Origin: Pseudomonas chlororaphis | GTDB taxonomy: Bacteria > Pseudomonadota > Gammaproteobacteria > Pseudomonadales > Pseudomonadaceae | DNA length: 64,000 nt | NCBI GenBank assembly: GCA_001023535.1 | Contig: CP011020.1 | Span: forward strand, 186,001 to 250,000 | Direction of reading: 5' to 3' | Part shown: positions 57,701 to 64,000 of the stretch, piece by piece | Position numbering within the stretch: position 1 is the first letter of the stretch | How the letters are laid out: every line of letters begins with the position of its first letter | Translations under genes and position numbers: made by a program | The notes under the pieces: model-generated | What the model was told of the DNA's origin: nothing | The model's input: only the letters and a program-made list of their open reading frames with translations | Databases searched by the model: none

Positions 57701-60700
57701 CCTCGCCGACGGCAACATCGAATACCTCGGGCGCCTCGACCATCAGGTCAAGCTGCGGGGCCAGCGTATCGAGCTGGGTGAGATCGACGCGGTGCTGCTG
57801 GCCCAGGACGGCGTTCGCGATGCCGCGACCGTGCTGCTCGACCAACGCCTGGTGAGCTTCTGGTGCGGTGACGCGGATGAAGCCGCCTTGCGCAGCGCCT
57901 TGGGCGCCAGCCTGCCCGCGCACATGTTGCCCGGCCTCTTCGTTCAGCTCGAACGCCTGCCGCTCAACAGCAACGGCAAACTCGACCGCAAGGCCCTGGC
58001 CGCCCTGCCGTTGCCGCAAAGCCAGCGCGAACGCCCTCACACGGCACCGCGCAACGCCACCGAAGCCGTGCTCTGCGAAGTGTTCAGCGAAGTGCTGGCG
58101 TGCGACTGCGTCAGTGTCGACGATCACTTCTTCCAGCTCGGCGGCCACTCCCTGCTGGCCACGCGCCTGGTCAGCCGGGTACGTGAGCGCCTTGGGGTAG
58201 CCTTGCCCCTGGCACTGGTGTTCGCCCAGCCCACGGTGGCGGCCCTGGCCGAACACCTGCGCGCCGCATTGCCAGGCGAGTCGATCACGCCGCAGCCACG
58301 TCCGGACGTACTGCCGTTGGGCCTGGCGCAAAAACGCTTCTGGCTGCTCAGCCGCCTGGTGCCGGATTCGCGCGAGTACCACATGCCGTTCGCCCTGACC
58401 TTGCGCGGCGCGCTTCAGGTCAGCGTCCTGGGCGAAGCGTTCGAACAGGTCAGCCAACGTCACCTGGTGCTGCGCAGCCGCATTGTCGAGGTCGAAGGCG
58501 AGCCGCAACTGCTGATCGACGACCATGGGCCGGCGCTCACGGTCACGTCCGTCACCACCCAAGACTGGGCCGGCGCCTGCGCCACGGCCCAGGCCGAGTT
58601 GATGCGCCCGTTCGACCTGGCCCGCGCCGCGCCTTGGCGGGCGCACCTGCTGCAACGCCAGGGCAGCGACGAGAATCTCCTGCTGGTCTGCCTGCACCAC
58701 AGCGCCACCGACGGCTGGGCCATGCAATTGCTCATCGATGAACTGACCCAGGCCTACGCTGCCGGTCTCGAAGGGCAATCGCCGACCTGGGCGCCGCTGG
58801 ACATCGACTACGTCGACTTCGCCCTGTGGCAACAACACCCGGACACCCAGGCCCGACGCAATGCCAGCCTGGACTACTGGAAAAACCACCTGGGCCAGGA
58901 CGACTATCAACTCGACCTGCCTGTGGACCATCCTCGTGGCGCCGAAGCGGATCGACGAGCCCGCCAACTGATCGTCAGCCTCGGCGCCCAGCGGGCCGAG
59001 GCGATCCGCCAGTTCGCCCGCCAGCGCGGCACGACCCCGTACGTGGTCCTGGCCGCGGCCCTGAGTGCACTGCTGGCGCGTTATAGCGGCCAGCGCGAGA
59101 TTCGTCTCGGCACCCCGGCCGACCAGCGTGAACAGGCGCAATCCCAGGCGCTGCTCGCCTGCCTGGTCAACACCCTGGTGATCCGCAGCGAAGTCGATCC
59201 GCGTGCCCCGGCCGAACAGTTGCTCGCCCACCTCGAAGCCGACCTGCGCGCGGCCCAAGCGCACGCCGACCTGCCCTTCGCCACCCTGGTTGGCGCGGTC
59301 GCCCAACACCGCGACCTGAACCGCACGCCGCTGTTCCAGGTGCTGTTCTCCCTCAACTACGGTCGGGTGGACAGCCGCCAGTGGCCAGAGCTGAACGTCG
59401 AAGAGCAGGCCTTGCCAGTGATCGACGCCAAGTTCGAGCAGAGCTGGGAAGTCCAGGACGACGGCAGCGACATGACACTGGCGCTGGAGTACCAGGCAGC
59501 GCTGTTCGACGAAGCGACGATGCAACGCTGGAGCGCGCAATGGTGTGCGCTGCTGGATGCATGGGTGGCGGCGCCGACACGCACGCTGATCGAGCTGTTC
59601 CCGCAGCAGCAGGATCAGCAGCAACTGGACCGCTGGAACGCCACCGAGCGTCACTACAGCGGCCCGCGTGACTTGCACACCGCCCTGAGCCAGCAAGCGG
59701 CCCTGAGCCCCAACGCCCCGGCGCTGGTGTTCGAAGGCCAACGCCTGAGCTACGCCGAACTGGACCTGCGCGCCCAAGCCGTTGCCCGTGCCCTGCGCGC
59801 AGCCGGCATCGGCGCCGACACCATCGTCCCGGTGTGCATGGAGCGTTCCGTGGACATGGTCGTCGCCCTGCTCGGCATCGTCCACGCCGGCGCCGCCTGG
59901 CTGCCGCTGGACCCGGACCTGCCCGCCGCGCGCCTGGCGTTCCTGATCGAGGACGCCGACGCCAAGGTCACCCTGACCCAAGCCCAGTGGCTGCCGAAAC
60001 TGCCGGCCGGGCATTCGGCCTGGACCCTCGACGCCCTGCCCGAGGCGCCTGCGTTCGAACCGATCAGTGTGCAGGCCAACGACCTGGCCTACGTGCTCTA
60101 CACCTCCGGCTCCACCGGCCAGCCGAAAGGCGTGATGAACGAACACGGCGCCCTGATGAACCGCCTGTACTGGATGCAGGACGCCTTCCCGATTGGCCCG
60201 AACGACCGCGTATTGCAGAAAACCCCGTACAGCTTCGACGTCTCGGTGTGGGAGTTCTTCTGGCCGCTGATCACCGGCGCGACCCTGGTGGTCGCCCGTC
60301 CGGACGGCCATCGTGACCCGGCCTACCTCAGCCGGTTGATCCAGCAGGAACAGGTCACCACGCTGCACTTCGTGCCGTCGATGCTGCGCGCCTTTGTCGA
60401 GGAGCCAAGCCTGGCCGACTGCCACAGCCTGCGTCAGGTGTTCGCCAGCGGCGAAGCGTTGCCGGTGGACCTGGTGCGGCGTTTCATGGGCCAACACCCG
60501 GCCGCCCTGGTCAACCTCTACGGCCCGACCGAAGCGGCCATCGACGTCTCGGTGTGGCGTTGCTCGGTGAACGATACGATCGTGCCGATCGGCAAACCCA
60601 TCGCCAACCTGCGCCTGTACATCCTCGACGAAACCCTGCAACCGTTGCCGATCGGCAGCATCGGCGAGCTGTACATCGGGGGCGTCGGCGTGGCCCGCGG

Positions 60701-62720
60701 TTACCTCAAGCGCCCGGACCTGACCGAGGAGCGTTTCCTGGCCAGCCCGTTCATCGACGGTGATCGCCTGTACCGCACCGGCGACCGCTGCCGCTTCCTC
60801 GCCGACGGCAACGTCGAATACCTCGGGCGCCTCGACCATCAGGTCAAGCTGCGTGGCCAGCGTATCGAACTGGGTGAGATCGACGCGGCGCTGTTGAACC
60901 TTCCGGCCATCACCGCGGCCTGCACCCTGGTGATCGACAACCGCCTGGTGGCGTTCTACAGCAGCGCCACCGCGCAATCGGACCTCGATAGCCTGCTCGC
61001 TACCGAGCTACCGGCCTACATGGTGCCGGCGGTGTGGGTCCAGGTGCCGGCGCTGCCGCTCAACAGCAACGGCAAGATCGACCGCAAGGCCCTCGCCGCC
61101 CTGCCGTTGCCGCAAACCCACAAGGACTACGCCGCACCGCGCAACGCCCTGGAAAGCCTGTTGTGCCAACTGTTCGGCGAACTGCTCGGGGAAAGCCTGA
61201 CCGGCGGCCGTGAGGTCGGCACCACAGACAGTTTCTTCGCCTTGGGCGGTGACTCGATTCTCGGCCTGAAGCTGATCAGCCGCTTGCGGGAGCAGGGCTA
61301 CTCGCTCACCCCACGCGACCTGTTCCGCTCGCCGACCCCGGCGGCGCTGGCCCAAGTGACCACCGCGCTGCTGAGCCAGGCCGAACAGGGCGAGATCACC
61401 GGCGCGATGCCGCTGATGCCGTTGCACCAGTGGTTCTTCGACCAACAGCAACCGCAACCCGCGCACTGGAACCAATCGGTGCTGGCCGACAGCGACCGGC
61501 GCCTGGAACCGGCCCTCGTGCAGGCCGCACTGGATCGGCTGGTGGCGCACCACGACGCCTTGCGCCTGCGTTTCAGCCAGATCGCCGGGCAAGCCGAGGT
61601 GCAATGGCAAGCGCAGATCGCCGCCGTGGCGCCTGCACAACTGACCTGCTGCACTCACGCCGATCAACTGGCCGCGGTCGCGCAAAGCCTGGACCTGCAA
61701 CACGGCCCGTTGTTTGCCGCCGCGCTGCTGGAAGGTGAACCGCAACGCCTGTACCTGGTGGCGCATCACCTGGTGGTGGATGCCGTGTCCTGGACCCCGC
61801 TGCTGGAAGACTTCCAACAGCTGTACGCAGCCCTGGAACGCGGCGAGACGCCGACGTTGCCGGCGAAAACCACCGCCTACCGGCAGTGGTCCGAGCAACT
61901 GCACGCCCACGCCGCCAAGGTCACCGGCGAACAGCGCTACTGGAGCACCCAGGTCGGCACGAACCCGGCGCCGCTGGCGACAGTCGCCGAACGCCAGACC
62001 CTGTCGGCTCGTTGGGAAGCGACCCGCACCCATCAATGGCTGACCGAGTCCCAGGCGGCCTACCGCACGCAACCGGAAGAGCTGCTGATCGCCGCCCTGG
62101 CCGCCACCCTGGCGGAGGCCAACGGCCACAGCGACATCGTCGTGGACCTCGAACGCCACGGTCGCGATGCGCCCCTCGACGGCCTGGACGTCGGTCGCAC
62201 CGTCGGTTGGTTCACCACGCTGTTCCCGCTGCGGGTCAGCGCCAGCGGCGCCCGTGGCGAGCAGGTCCGCCAGGCCAAGGAGGCGCTGCGTGCGGTGCCG
62301 GGCCAAGGGCTTGGCTACGGCCTGTTGCGCCAACGCGGTCAACTGCCGGCCGGTCACGGCGATGTGCTGTTCAACTACCTTGGGCATGAACAGGCACCGG
62401 CAGGCTGGTTACGCGCCAGCGGCCTGACACCACCGCCGGACGTGGCGCCGGCGAACCGGGTGACTCACGCCCGCGAAGTGGTGGCCTGGCTGGAGGACGG
62501 TGTGTTGCGTGTCGAATGGCACAGCGTCACGCCGGACACCGACAGTCGCTTGCCCGCCCGCTTGCTCGAACACCTGCAAGCGCTGGTCGAACACTGCCTC
62601 GACCCGCAAGCCGGCGCACTGATGCCTTCGGACTTCCCGCTGGCCAAGGCGCTGAACCAGAAATCCCTGGACAAGTTGCTGGGCAAGCTCAAGACCAAAC
62701 CGAACTCCCAAAGCCAGTGA
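48759..62720 (+). CDS. Four-module NRPS: C-A(Dab)-T, C-A(basic?)-T, C-A(Ser)-T, C-A(Ser)-T-E
   Basis: A 4,653-residue synthetase; ATG 48759 follows AGGA. Condensation motifs are HHILMDA (about 147), HHLVSDA (1214), HHCATDD (2279), HHSATDG (3312). A-domain cores are at about 625, 1696, 2749 and 3781. Carrier serines are at about 1020, 2088, 3129 and 4164 (GGHSL three times, then GGDSI, usual before an E domain). The epimerisation domain is at about 4215-4630 with HHLVVDAVSW and VLFNYLG. Specificity residues as read by eye: module 1 D-I-W-E-L-T-A-D-D, identical to the syringomycin Dab code; module 2 D-S-A-E-V-F-T-V-D, unfamiliar but acidic, suggesting a basic residue; modules 3 and 4 D-V-W-H-F-S-L-I-D, serine. 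Epimerisation makes the last residue D-Ser. No thioesterase is present, so the chain passes to the next NRPS. Confidence 0.93.
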   Translation: MTTAKTTGNPIEDIYPLSPLQQGMLFHSLLHEDSGVYLMQDRYRIGGAIDEALFLESWRQVVALHPSLRASFQWKSQKQPVQVIHREVKVPLDTLDLRGLAPHEQEARIRTLLEDEQKVGFNLSKPPLIRFRLVRLADESYEFIRSFHHILMDAWCISLVTVDFLKVYEALCNDRTPELKSPRPFRDYIQWLQRQDASKAEQFWRGQLQGLNAPTPLTVDNGVARDRYTDAVLVDDQLIHLSATQTQALAAFCRSRRITPNTFFQGVWSLLLSRYSGQQDVVFGVTVAGRPADLTGVAEMIGLFINTLPLRVSVDPNATLGDWLGALQGLNVDMRDFEHTPLTDIQGWSDFPRGETLFDSILVFENAPIDEQILEGGFQFSLEGMDHSVHTHYGLTVVILPGEQLGIRVSYDRERFEASTVQRLLGHIASLVEGMLAAPDAPLGSFELLAVEERQQLLGDWAVNPHDFPLDQSYAQLFAAQVAQRGDQVVARCDDESLTYAELDRRSTRLAHALRDAGAGEDQLVALVAPRGLALLTMMIAVFKAGAAMLPLEVNHPPERLREILGLARAPLLVVSEAAGGLLEPLLSGLDQPPAALFAEACWKSCNDAPLPLLGRPQSLAYVLFTSGSTGTPKGVMIEQRGMLNNIFGKVPALGLGAEDRIPQTASVAFDISVWQFLAAPVLGATVHILADEIAHDPQRLLHVLASERLSVLEIVPSLMRTLLALCPCDLQLPDLRWVLPTGEALPPTVARDWFARFPDIALMNAYGPAECADDVAFQPIFAAPDANVSHMPIGQPTANNRLYVLDESLRPVPVGVAGEICVGGVGVGRGYLHDPKRTADAFIDHPSLNARVYRTGDLGRWRADGVIEYLGRRDQQVKLRGHRIELTEIEHRLAQHANVREAAVLLRENTAGEAWLVAYWSAHDDTLGSDGLSDHLRAQLPPYMVPAAFVCLERLPLNNNGKVDRKALAARELDWQVDTRQSIAPRNALESAVAAIWAEVLGRDSIGVEDNFFTLGGHSLLATQIVARLRSHFKLELPLRTLFEQPTVALLADAIAARQADAAAPQATALAAPTARPRPALLPLSFSQQRLWFIEQLTPGTTLFNIPFALHLKGELNVEALHASLNDLLARHEILRTGIDSRDGVPSQCISPSLTIALPFDDLSGLSTTAREGAQFTALQDTFEQPFDLATPPLLRARLLRLAPQEHVLGIALHHLVSDAWSATIALRELALGYEARCNGAAAQLPDLALQYADFALWQREHLQGTELKRQLDYWTTTLDRRDSEGSPLLALPTDHPRPSVQSYRAGIVQRELSTDLSGRVQAFASRLGTTPFTVLFAGFAVLMHRLSGDATVLVGTPVTHREQPGTEGLLGILLNNLAIRADFAPLADFTALVKQVAERLRSGLQHQDLPFEQLVDSLQLPRSLSHAPLYQVMVAQQLAMESRLRFPGLEFEALDTPLRHSECDLDLHVLCPANAPIQLELMFALDLFTADSARQTLARLEHLLEHMLAEPQRPVAALPLLMDAEWQRTVVEWNRTEMQVPSHLTFTQLFEQQAERTPERDALCFEGRRLSYDELNRRANQLAHYLRSRGVVANRPVALCVERSLDLLVGLLGILKAGGAYVPLDPTYPVDRLAYMLEDAQPALFLGQQGLLEQLGADLPRLRLDSDAAHLADLPDDNLPALAGPNDLAYIMYTSGSTGKPKGTLVTNGSVVNLAWARIHGLYRRYTDQPMRTSFNYSFAFDSSVAELILLLDGHSLYLTPEDVRYDPQALAQFFAETRLDAFECTPAQLKALLESDGVRRGEVYLPRFVLFGGDAVDAQLWQRLPSIAGSRFFNTYGPTECTVDATGCAVDDFPQRPIIGRPIANVRTYVLDGFLNPMPVGVPGELHIGGAGVTLGYLNRAEQTAKVFIDDPFSPVEGARMYKSGDLVRWLPDGQLEYLGRMDHQVKIRGFRVELGEIETLIGAQPGVRQAVVLAREDVPGDKRLVAYVTCDEQADIHAWRKTLGAALPDYMVPSAFVLLDELPLTDNGKLNRKALPAPDIQAAPDALDPPRSAAEQQLAALWSELLNVPAAQIGRDSHFFYLGGHSLLAAALFARLRQQFATVPPLRAVFEHPTLQALAALLDDPLQAPAATFQPAPRPARLPLSFEQQRLWFLEQLSAGGGEYNVVSAVQLDGELDTRTLQAALEQVAQRHEILRSRIVRADDGELALVIDPQANLTLGVSTLEATDDAYWQQLTDAAVHTETGRRFDLASEQPIRATLLQRSGRAQSLLLLSVHHCATDDASSQNLLDELGRCYSAHGQGTRATLPELALQYPDYALWQREPAQQAAFSSQLNYWRNQLEDGDYLLDLPTEHGRPDQLAPAAGAVQWQLPPALVGRLRQFAQQRGATLYMLMLAAAQLLLGRYANQRDVRVGSPVAQRPFAELQPLIGCFVNTVVMRADLDPNLDFEGLLNQVRGTVLDAQQHQDVPFEQVVEHLKPARSLGQTPLFQVLFAMQNAEASSQSWSPLQVSEQAVSAQATKFDLNWEVHDGEVLSVLLEYRTALFSETTARRWLEQWQQLLETLLEAPRTRLGDWSPLPTAERQRQLVEWNATEHHYSGPHDLHTALSQQAALSPNAPALVFEDQRLSYAELDLRAQAVARALRAAGIGADTIVPVCMERSVDMVVALLGIVHAGAAWLPLDPELPAARLAFLIEDADAKVTLTQAQWLPKLPAGHSAWTLDALPEAPAFEPISVQANDLAYVLYTSGSTGQPKGVMNEHGALMNRLYWMQDAFPIGPNDRVLQKTPYSFDVSVWEFFWPLITGATLVVARPDGHRDPAYLSRLIQQEQVTTLHFVPSMLRAFVEEPSLADCHSLRQVFASGEALPVDLVRRFMGQHPAALVNLYGPTEAAIDVSVWRCSVNDTIVPIGKPIANLRLYILDETLQPLPIGSIGELYIGGVGVARGYLKRPDLTEERFLASPFINGDRLYRTGDRCRFLADGNIEYLGRLDHQVKLRGQRIELGEIDAVLLAQDGVRDAATVLLDQRLVSFWCGDADEAALRSALGASLPAHMLPGLFVQLERLPLNSNGKLDRKALAALPLPQSQRERPHTAPRNATEAVLCEVFSEVLACDCVSVDDHFFQLGGHSLLATRLVSRVRERLGVALPLALVFAQPTVAALAEHLRAALPGESITPQPRPDVLPLGLAQKRFWLLSRLVPDSREYHMPFALTLRGALQVSVLGEAFEQVSQRHLVLRSRIVEVEGEPQLLIDDHGPALTVTSVTTQDWAGACATAQAELMRPFDLARAAPWRAHLLQRQGSDENLLLVCLHHSATDGWAMQLLIDELTQAYAAGLEGQSPTWAPLDIDYVDFALWQQHPDTQARRNASLDYWKNHLGQDDYQLDLPVDHPRGAEADRRARQLIVSLGAQRAEAIRQFARQRGTTPYVVLAAALSALLARYSGQREIRLGTPADQREQAQSQALLACLVNTLVIRSEVDPRAPAEQLLAHLEADLRAAQAHADLPFATLVGAVAQHRDLNRTPLFQVLFSLNYGRVDSRQWPELNVEEQALPVIDAKFEQSWEVQDDGSDMTLALEYQAALFDEATMQRWSAQWCALLDAWVAAPTRTLIELFPQQQDQQQLDRWNATERHYSGPRDLHTALSQQAALSPNAPALVFEGQRLSYAELDLRAQAVARALRAAGIGADTIVPVCMERSVDMVVALLGIVHAGAAWLPLDPDLPAARLAFLIEDADAKVTLTQAQWLPKLPAGHSAWTLDALPEAPAFEPISVQANDLAYVLYTSGSTGQPKGVMNEHGALMNRLYWMQDAFPIGPNDRVLQKTPYSFDVSVWEFFWPLITGATLVVARPDGHRDPAYLSRLIQQEQVTTLHFVPSMLRAFVEEPSLADCHSLRQVFASGEALPVDLVRRFMGQHPAALVNLYGPTEAAIDVSVWRCSVNDTIVPIGKPIANLRLYILDETLQPLPIGSIGELYIGGVGVARGYLKRPDLTEERFLASPFIDGDRLYRTGDRCRFLADGNVEYLGRLDHQVKLRGQRIELGEIDAALLNLPAITAACTLVIDNRLVAFYSSATAQSDLDSLLATELPAYMVPAVWVQVPALPLNSNGKIDRKALAALPLPQTHKDYAAPRNALESLLCQLFGELLGESLTGGREVGTTDSFFALGGDSILGLKLISRLREQGYSLTPRDLFRSPTPAALAQVTTALLSQAEQGEITGAMPLMPLHQWFFDQQQPQPAHWNQSVLADSDRRLEPALVQAALDRLVAHHDALRLRFSQIAGQAEVQWQAQIAAVAPAQLTCCTHADQLAAVAQSLDLQHGPLFAAALLEGEPQRLYLVAHHLVVDAVSWTPLLEDFQQLYAALERGETPTLPAKTTAYRQWSEQLHAHAAKVTGEQRYWSTQVGTNPAPLATVAERQTLSARWEATRTHQWLTESQAAYRTQPEELLIAALAATLAEANGHSDIVVDLERHGRDAPLDGLDVGRTVGWFTTLFPLRVSASGARGEQVRQAKEALRAVPGQGLGYGLLRQRGQLPAGHGDVLFNYLGHEQAPAGWLRASGLTPPPDVAPANRVTHAREVVAWLEDGVLRVEWHSVTPDTDSRLPARLLEHLQALVEHCLDPQAGALMPSDFPLAKALNQKSLDKLLGKLKTKPNSQSQ
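56538..57791 (+). repeat. Duplicated Ser adenylation-domain segment, copy 1
   Basis: About 1,254 bases covering nearly the whole module-3 A domain recur 3,096 bases downstream with about 98% identity by eye (around 30 differences, mostly third positions). Outside these limits the flanking C and T domains of the two modules are much more diverged, so the copy boundary falls at the domain edges. Confidence 0.93.
59634..60887 (+). repeat. Duplicated Ser adenylation-domain segment, copy 2
   Basis: Partner of the copy at 56538-57791, in module 4. The offset of 3,096 bases equals 1,032 codons, one module length. Similarity stops after GEIDA, where module 3 continues VLLAQDGV and module 4 ALLNLPAI. 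Recent duplication or gene conversion of an A domain explains it. Confidence 0.93.
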
Positions 62721-62798
62721 GTGGCGCAGCGCCCGCGGGGTCATCACCTGACCCCAGCGGGGCGCCAGACCGACGCTCACTGTTTTCAAGCCTTTGAA

Positions 62799-64000
62799 AT
62801 GGACCAAGCAAGCATGAACAACATCGAAGACATCTACTCCCTTTCGCCGACCCAGCACGGCCTGCTGTTTCACAGTGTCTTTGAACCGGACTCGCGGGTG
62901 TACTACCAGCAACTGACCCTGGAAATGAACGGCCCGCTGCAACTGGGCGCCTTTCGCGGGGCCTGGCAGGCGCTGATGCAACGCCACGCGGTGCTGCGCA
63001 GTGCGTTCCTGTGGGAAGAGCTGGACGATGCCTATCAGGTGGTGCAGCAGGACGTCGACCTGCCCCTGACCGAACTGGACTGGCAGGACCGCGCCGACAC
63101 GCAAGCGGCCCTGGAGCAACTGGGCCTTGAGCAACGGGCCCAACCGCTGGAACTGAACGAGTCGCCGCTGATGCGCGTGTGCCTGGTGCGCCTGGCGCCC
63201 GAGCGCTGGCACCTGATCTGGACCTTCCATCACATCCTCATGGACGGCTGGAGCGTCGGCATCGCAGTCCAGGAGTGGCTGGCGCTGTACTACGAACAGG
63301 CCCACGGCCGCCCGGCGCACCTGGCAGCCACCCGCCCTTACCGCGACTACATCGCCTGGCTGGCGGAACAGGACATGGCCGTCACCGAACAGTTCTGGCG
63401 CGAACAGTTGCAGGACCTGAGCGAACCGACCCCGCTGCCGTCCTTCGCCACTCGCCAGGCCGCGCCGTCGGGCGCGCCGTTCGCCGAGCGGGAAAGCCGC
63501 CTGGACGCAGGTGAAACCGAGCAACTGACCCAGTTCGCCCGGCGCCATGACCTGACCATCAACACCTTGATCCAAGGCGCCTGGGCGTTGTTGCTGGGCC
63601 AGCACGCCGGACGCGACGACGTGGTGTACGGCGTCACGGTCGCCGGCCGGCCGGAGAACCTGGCGGCGGTGGACAGCACCGTCGGGCTGTTCATCAACAC
63701 CCTGCCGCTGCGGGTGCAGTGGGCCGAGAGCCCGACGCTGGTGGACTGGCTGCAACAGTTGCAGCACGCCAACAGCGACCTGCGCCACCACGCCTACCTG
63801 CCGTTGGGCAAACTCAAGGCGATGACCCGCATTGCCGCCGAGCAGGCGTTGTTCGACTCGATCCTGGTGTTCGAGAACTTCCCGGTGACCGATGCCCTCA
63901 ACCAGGACACCGGTGGCTTGAGCTTCAGCGCCCCGGCCAACGACCAGCAGGTCGACGGCCTCACCCTCACCCAGGGCCGCAACCACTTCCCGTTGTCGCT
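62799..64000 (+). CDS. NRPS, N-terminal condensation domain (runs off the window)
   Basis: The first 400 codons of a further NRPS. The start NIEDIYSLSPTQHGLLFHSVF is typical of condensation domains that accept a D-residue from an upstream epimerisation domain, agreeing with the E domain that ends the previous synthetase. The catalytic motif is intact (HHILMDGWS, at about residue 144), as are YGVTVAGRPENL and VGLFINTLPLR. ATG 62799 was used; ATG 62814 (MNNIEDIY) is equally possible, and neither has a clear ribosome site. It starts 78 bases after the previous NRPS. This protein should continue the chain and may add the remaining iron-binding residues such as beta-hydroxy-Asp, but that part is not visible. 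Confidence 0.93.
   Translation, partial: MDQASMNNIEDIYSLSPTQHGLLFHSVFEPDSRVYYQQLTLEMNGPLQLGAFRGAWQALMQRHAVLRSAFLWEELDDAYQVVQQDVDLPLTELDWQDRADTQAALEQLGLEQRAQPLELNESPLMRVCLVRLAPERWHLIWTFHHILMDGWSVGIAVQEWLALYYEQAHGRPAHLAATRPYRDYIAWLAEQDMAVTEQFWREQLQDLSEPTPLPSFATRQAAPSGAPFAERESRLDAGETEQLTQFARRHDLTINTLIQGAWALLLGQHAGRDDVVYGVTVAGRPENLAAVDSTVGLFINTLPLRVQWAESPTLVDWLQQLQHANSDLRHHAYLPLGKLKAMTRIAAEQALFDSILVFENFPVTDALNQDTGGLSFSAPANDQQVDGLTLTQGRNHFPLS

Noticed and set aside
55551..60977. 1,808-codon open frame on the minus strand opposite the large NRPS
   Set aside because: Mirror of the NRPS coding frame, repetitive Gly/Val/Ala/Gln wording, and the repeated A domain makes it look internally repeated; no ribosome site or domain.
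1..64000. CRISPR arrays, rRNA and tRNA genes, prophage or integron features
   Set aside because: None found on reading; the only repeats are REPINs, the RHS repeats, the RHS insert duplication and the NRPS A-domain duplication.

Overview
The window looks like a Pseudomonas chromosome of the P. fluorescens complex. Evidence: high GC, Pseudomonas-type REP/REPIN palindromes, a Pseudomonas-style Fur box and ANR box, and a lipopeptide siderophore locus of the corrugatin / ornicorrugatin / histicorrugatin type known from the P. corrugata-brassicacearum-thivervalensis group. Species placement is inference. No rRNA, tRNA, CRISPR array or intact insertion sequence was seen.

Region 1 (1-12380, all minus strand) is one tightly packed operon-like block of flagellar-type genes, in transcription order fliQ-fliR-flhB-flhA-flgF-flgG-flgA-flgH-flgI-flgB-flgC-fliE-fliF-[short FliG-slot gene]-fliH-fliI (cut by the window edge). 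It encodes an export apparatus, MS ring, rod and P/L rings. Gene order is unlike the usual Pseudomonas fla regulon. fliP is not beside fliQ. FliF has a very short cytoplasmic tail, and the gene in the fliG position is only 148 codons, so the torque-generating part of FliG is absent. No hook, filament or stator gene lies in the window.

Region 2 (12750-27942) holds a 4,024-residue RHS/YD-repeat protein with LysM and a C-terminal lipase-like tip (GHSLGGG). Its stop codon overlaps the start of an exported ankyrin-repeat protein, a layout typical of a toxin and its immunity protein. Divergently transcribed are two TPR proteins and a small unknown protein. A sigma-28-like promoter may precede the RHS gene. 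Whether this toxin locus and the adjacent flagellar-type apparatus belong together is an open and interesting question.

Region 3 (28118-35920) contains a divergent HxlR regulator/SDR oxidoreductase pair, a NIT-domain chemoreceptor with a perfect ANR/FNR box upstream, and an RND efflux pump with its periplasmic adaptor but no outer-membrane partner.

Region 4 (36209-64000) is a lipopeptide siderophore locus around a Fur box at 39907-39927. Leftward lie a TonB-dependent receptor and a diaminobutyrate aminotransferase. Rightward lie an Fe(II)/2-oxoglutarate hydroxylase, a FAAL-ACP-C starter protein, a second hydroxylase, an interface-like/A(His)/T protein, a four-module NRPS (Dab, uncertain basic residue, Ser, Ser with epimerisation), and the start of another NRPS running off the window. 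My reading of the product so far is acyl-(beta-OH)His-Dab-X-Ser-D-Ser-..., continued by unseen modules.
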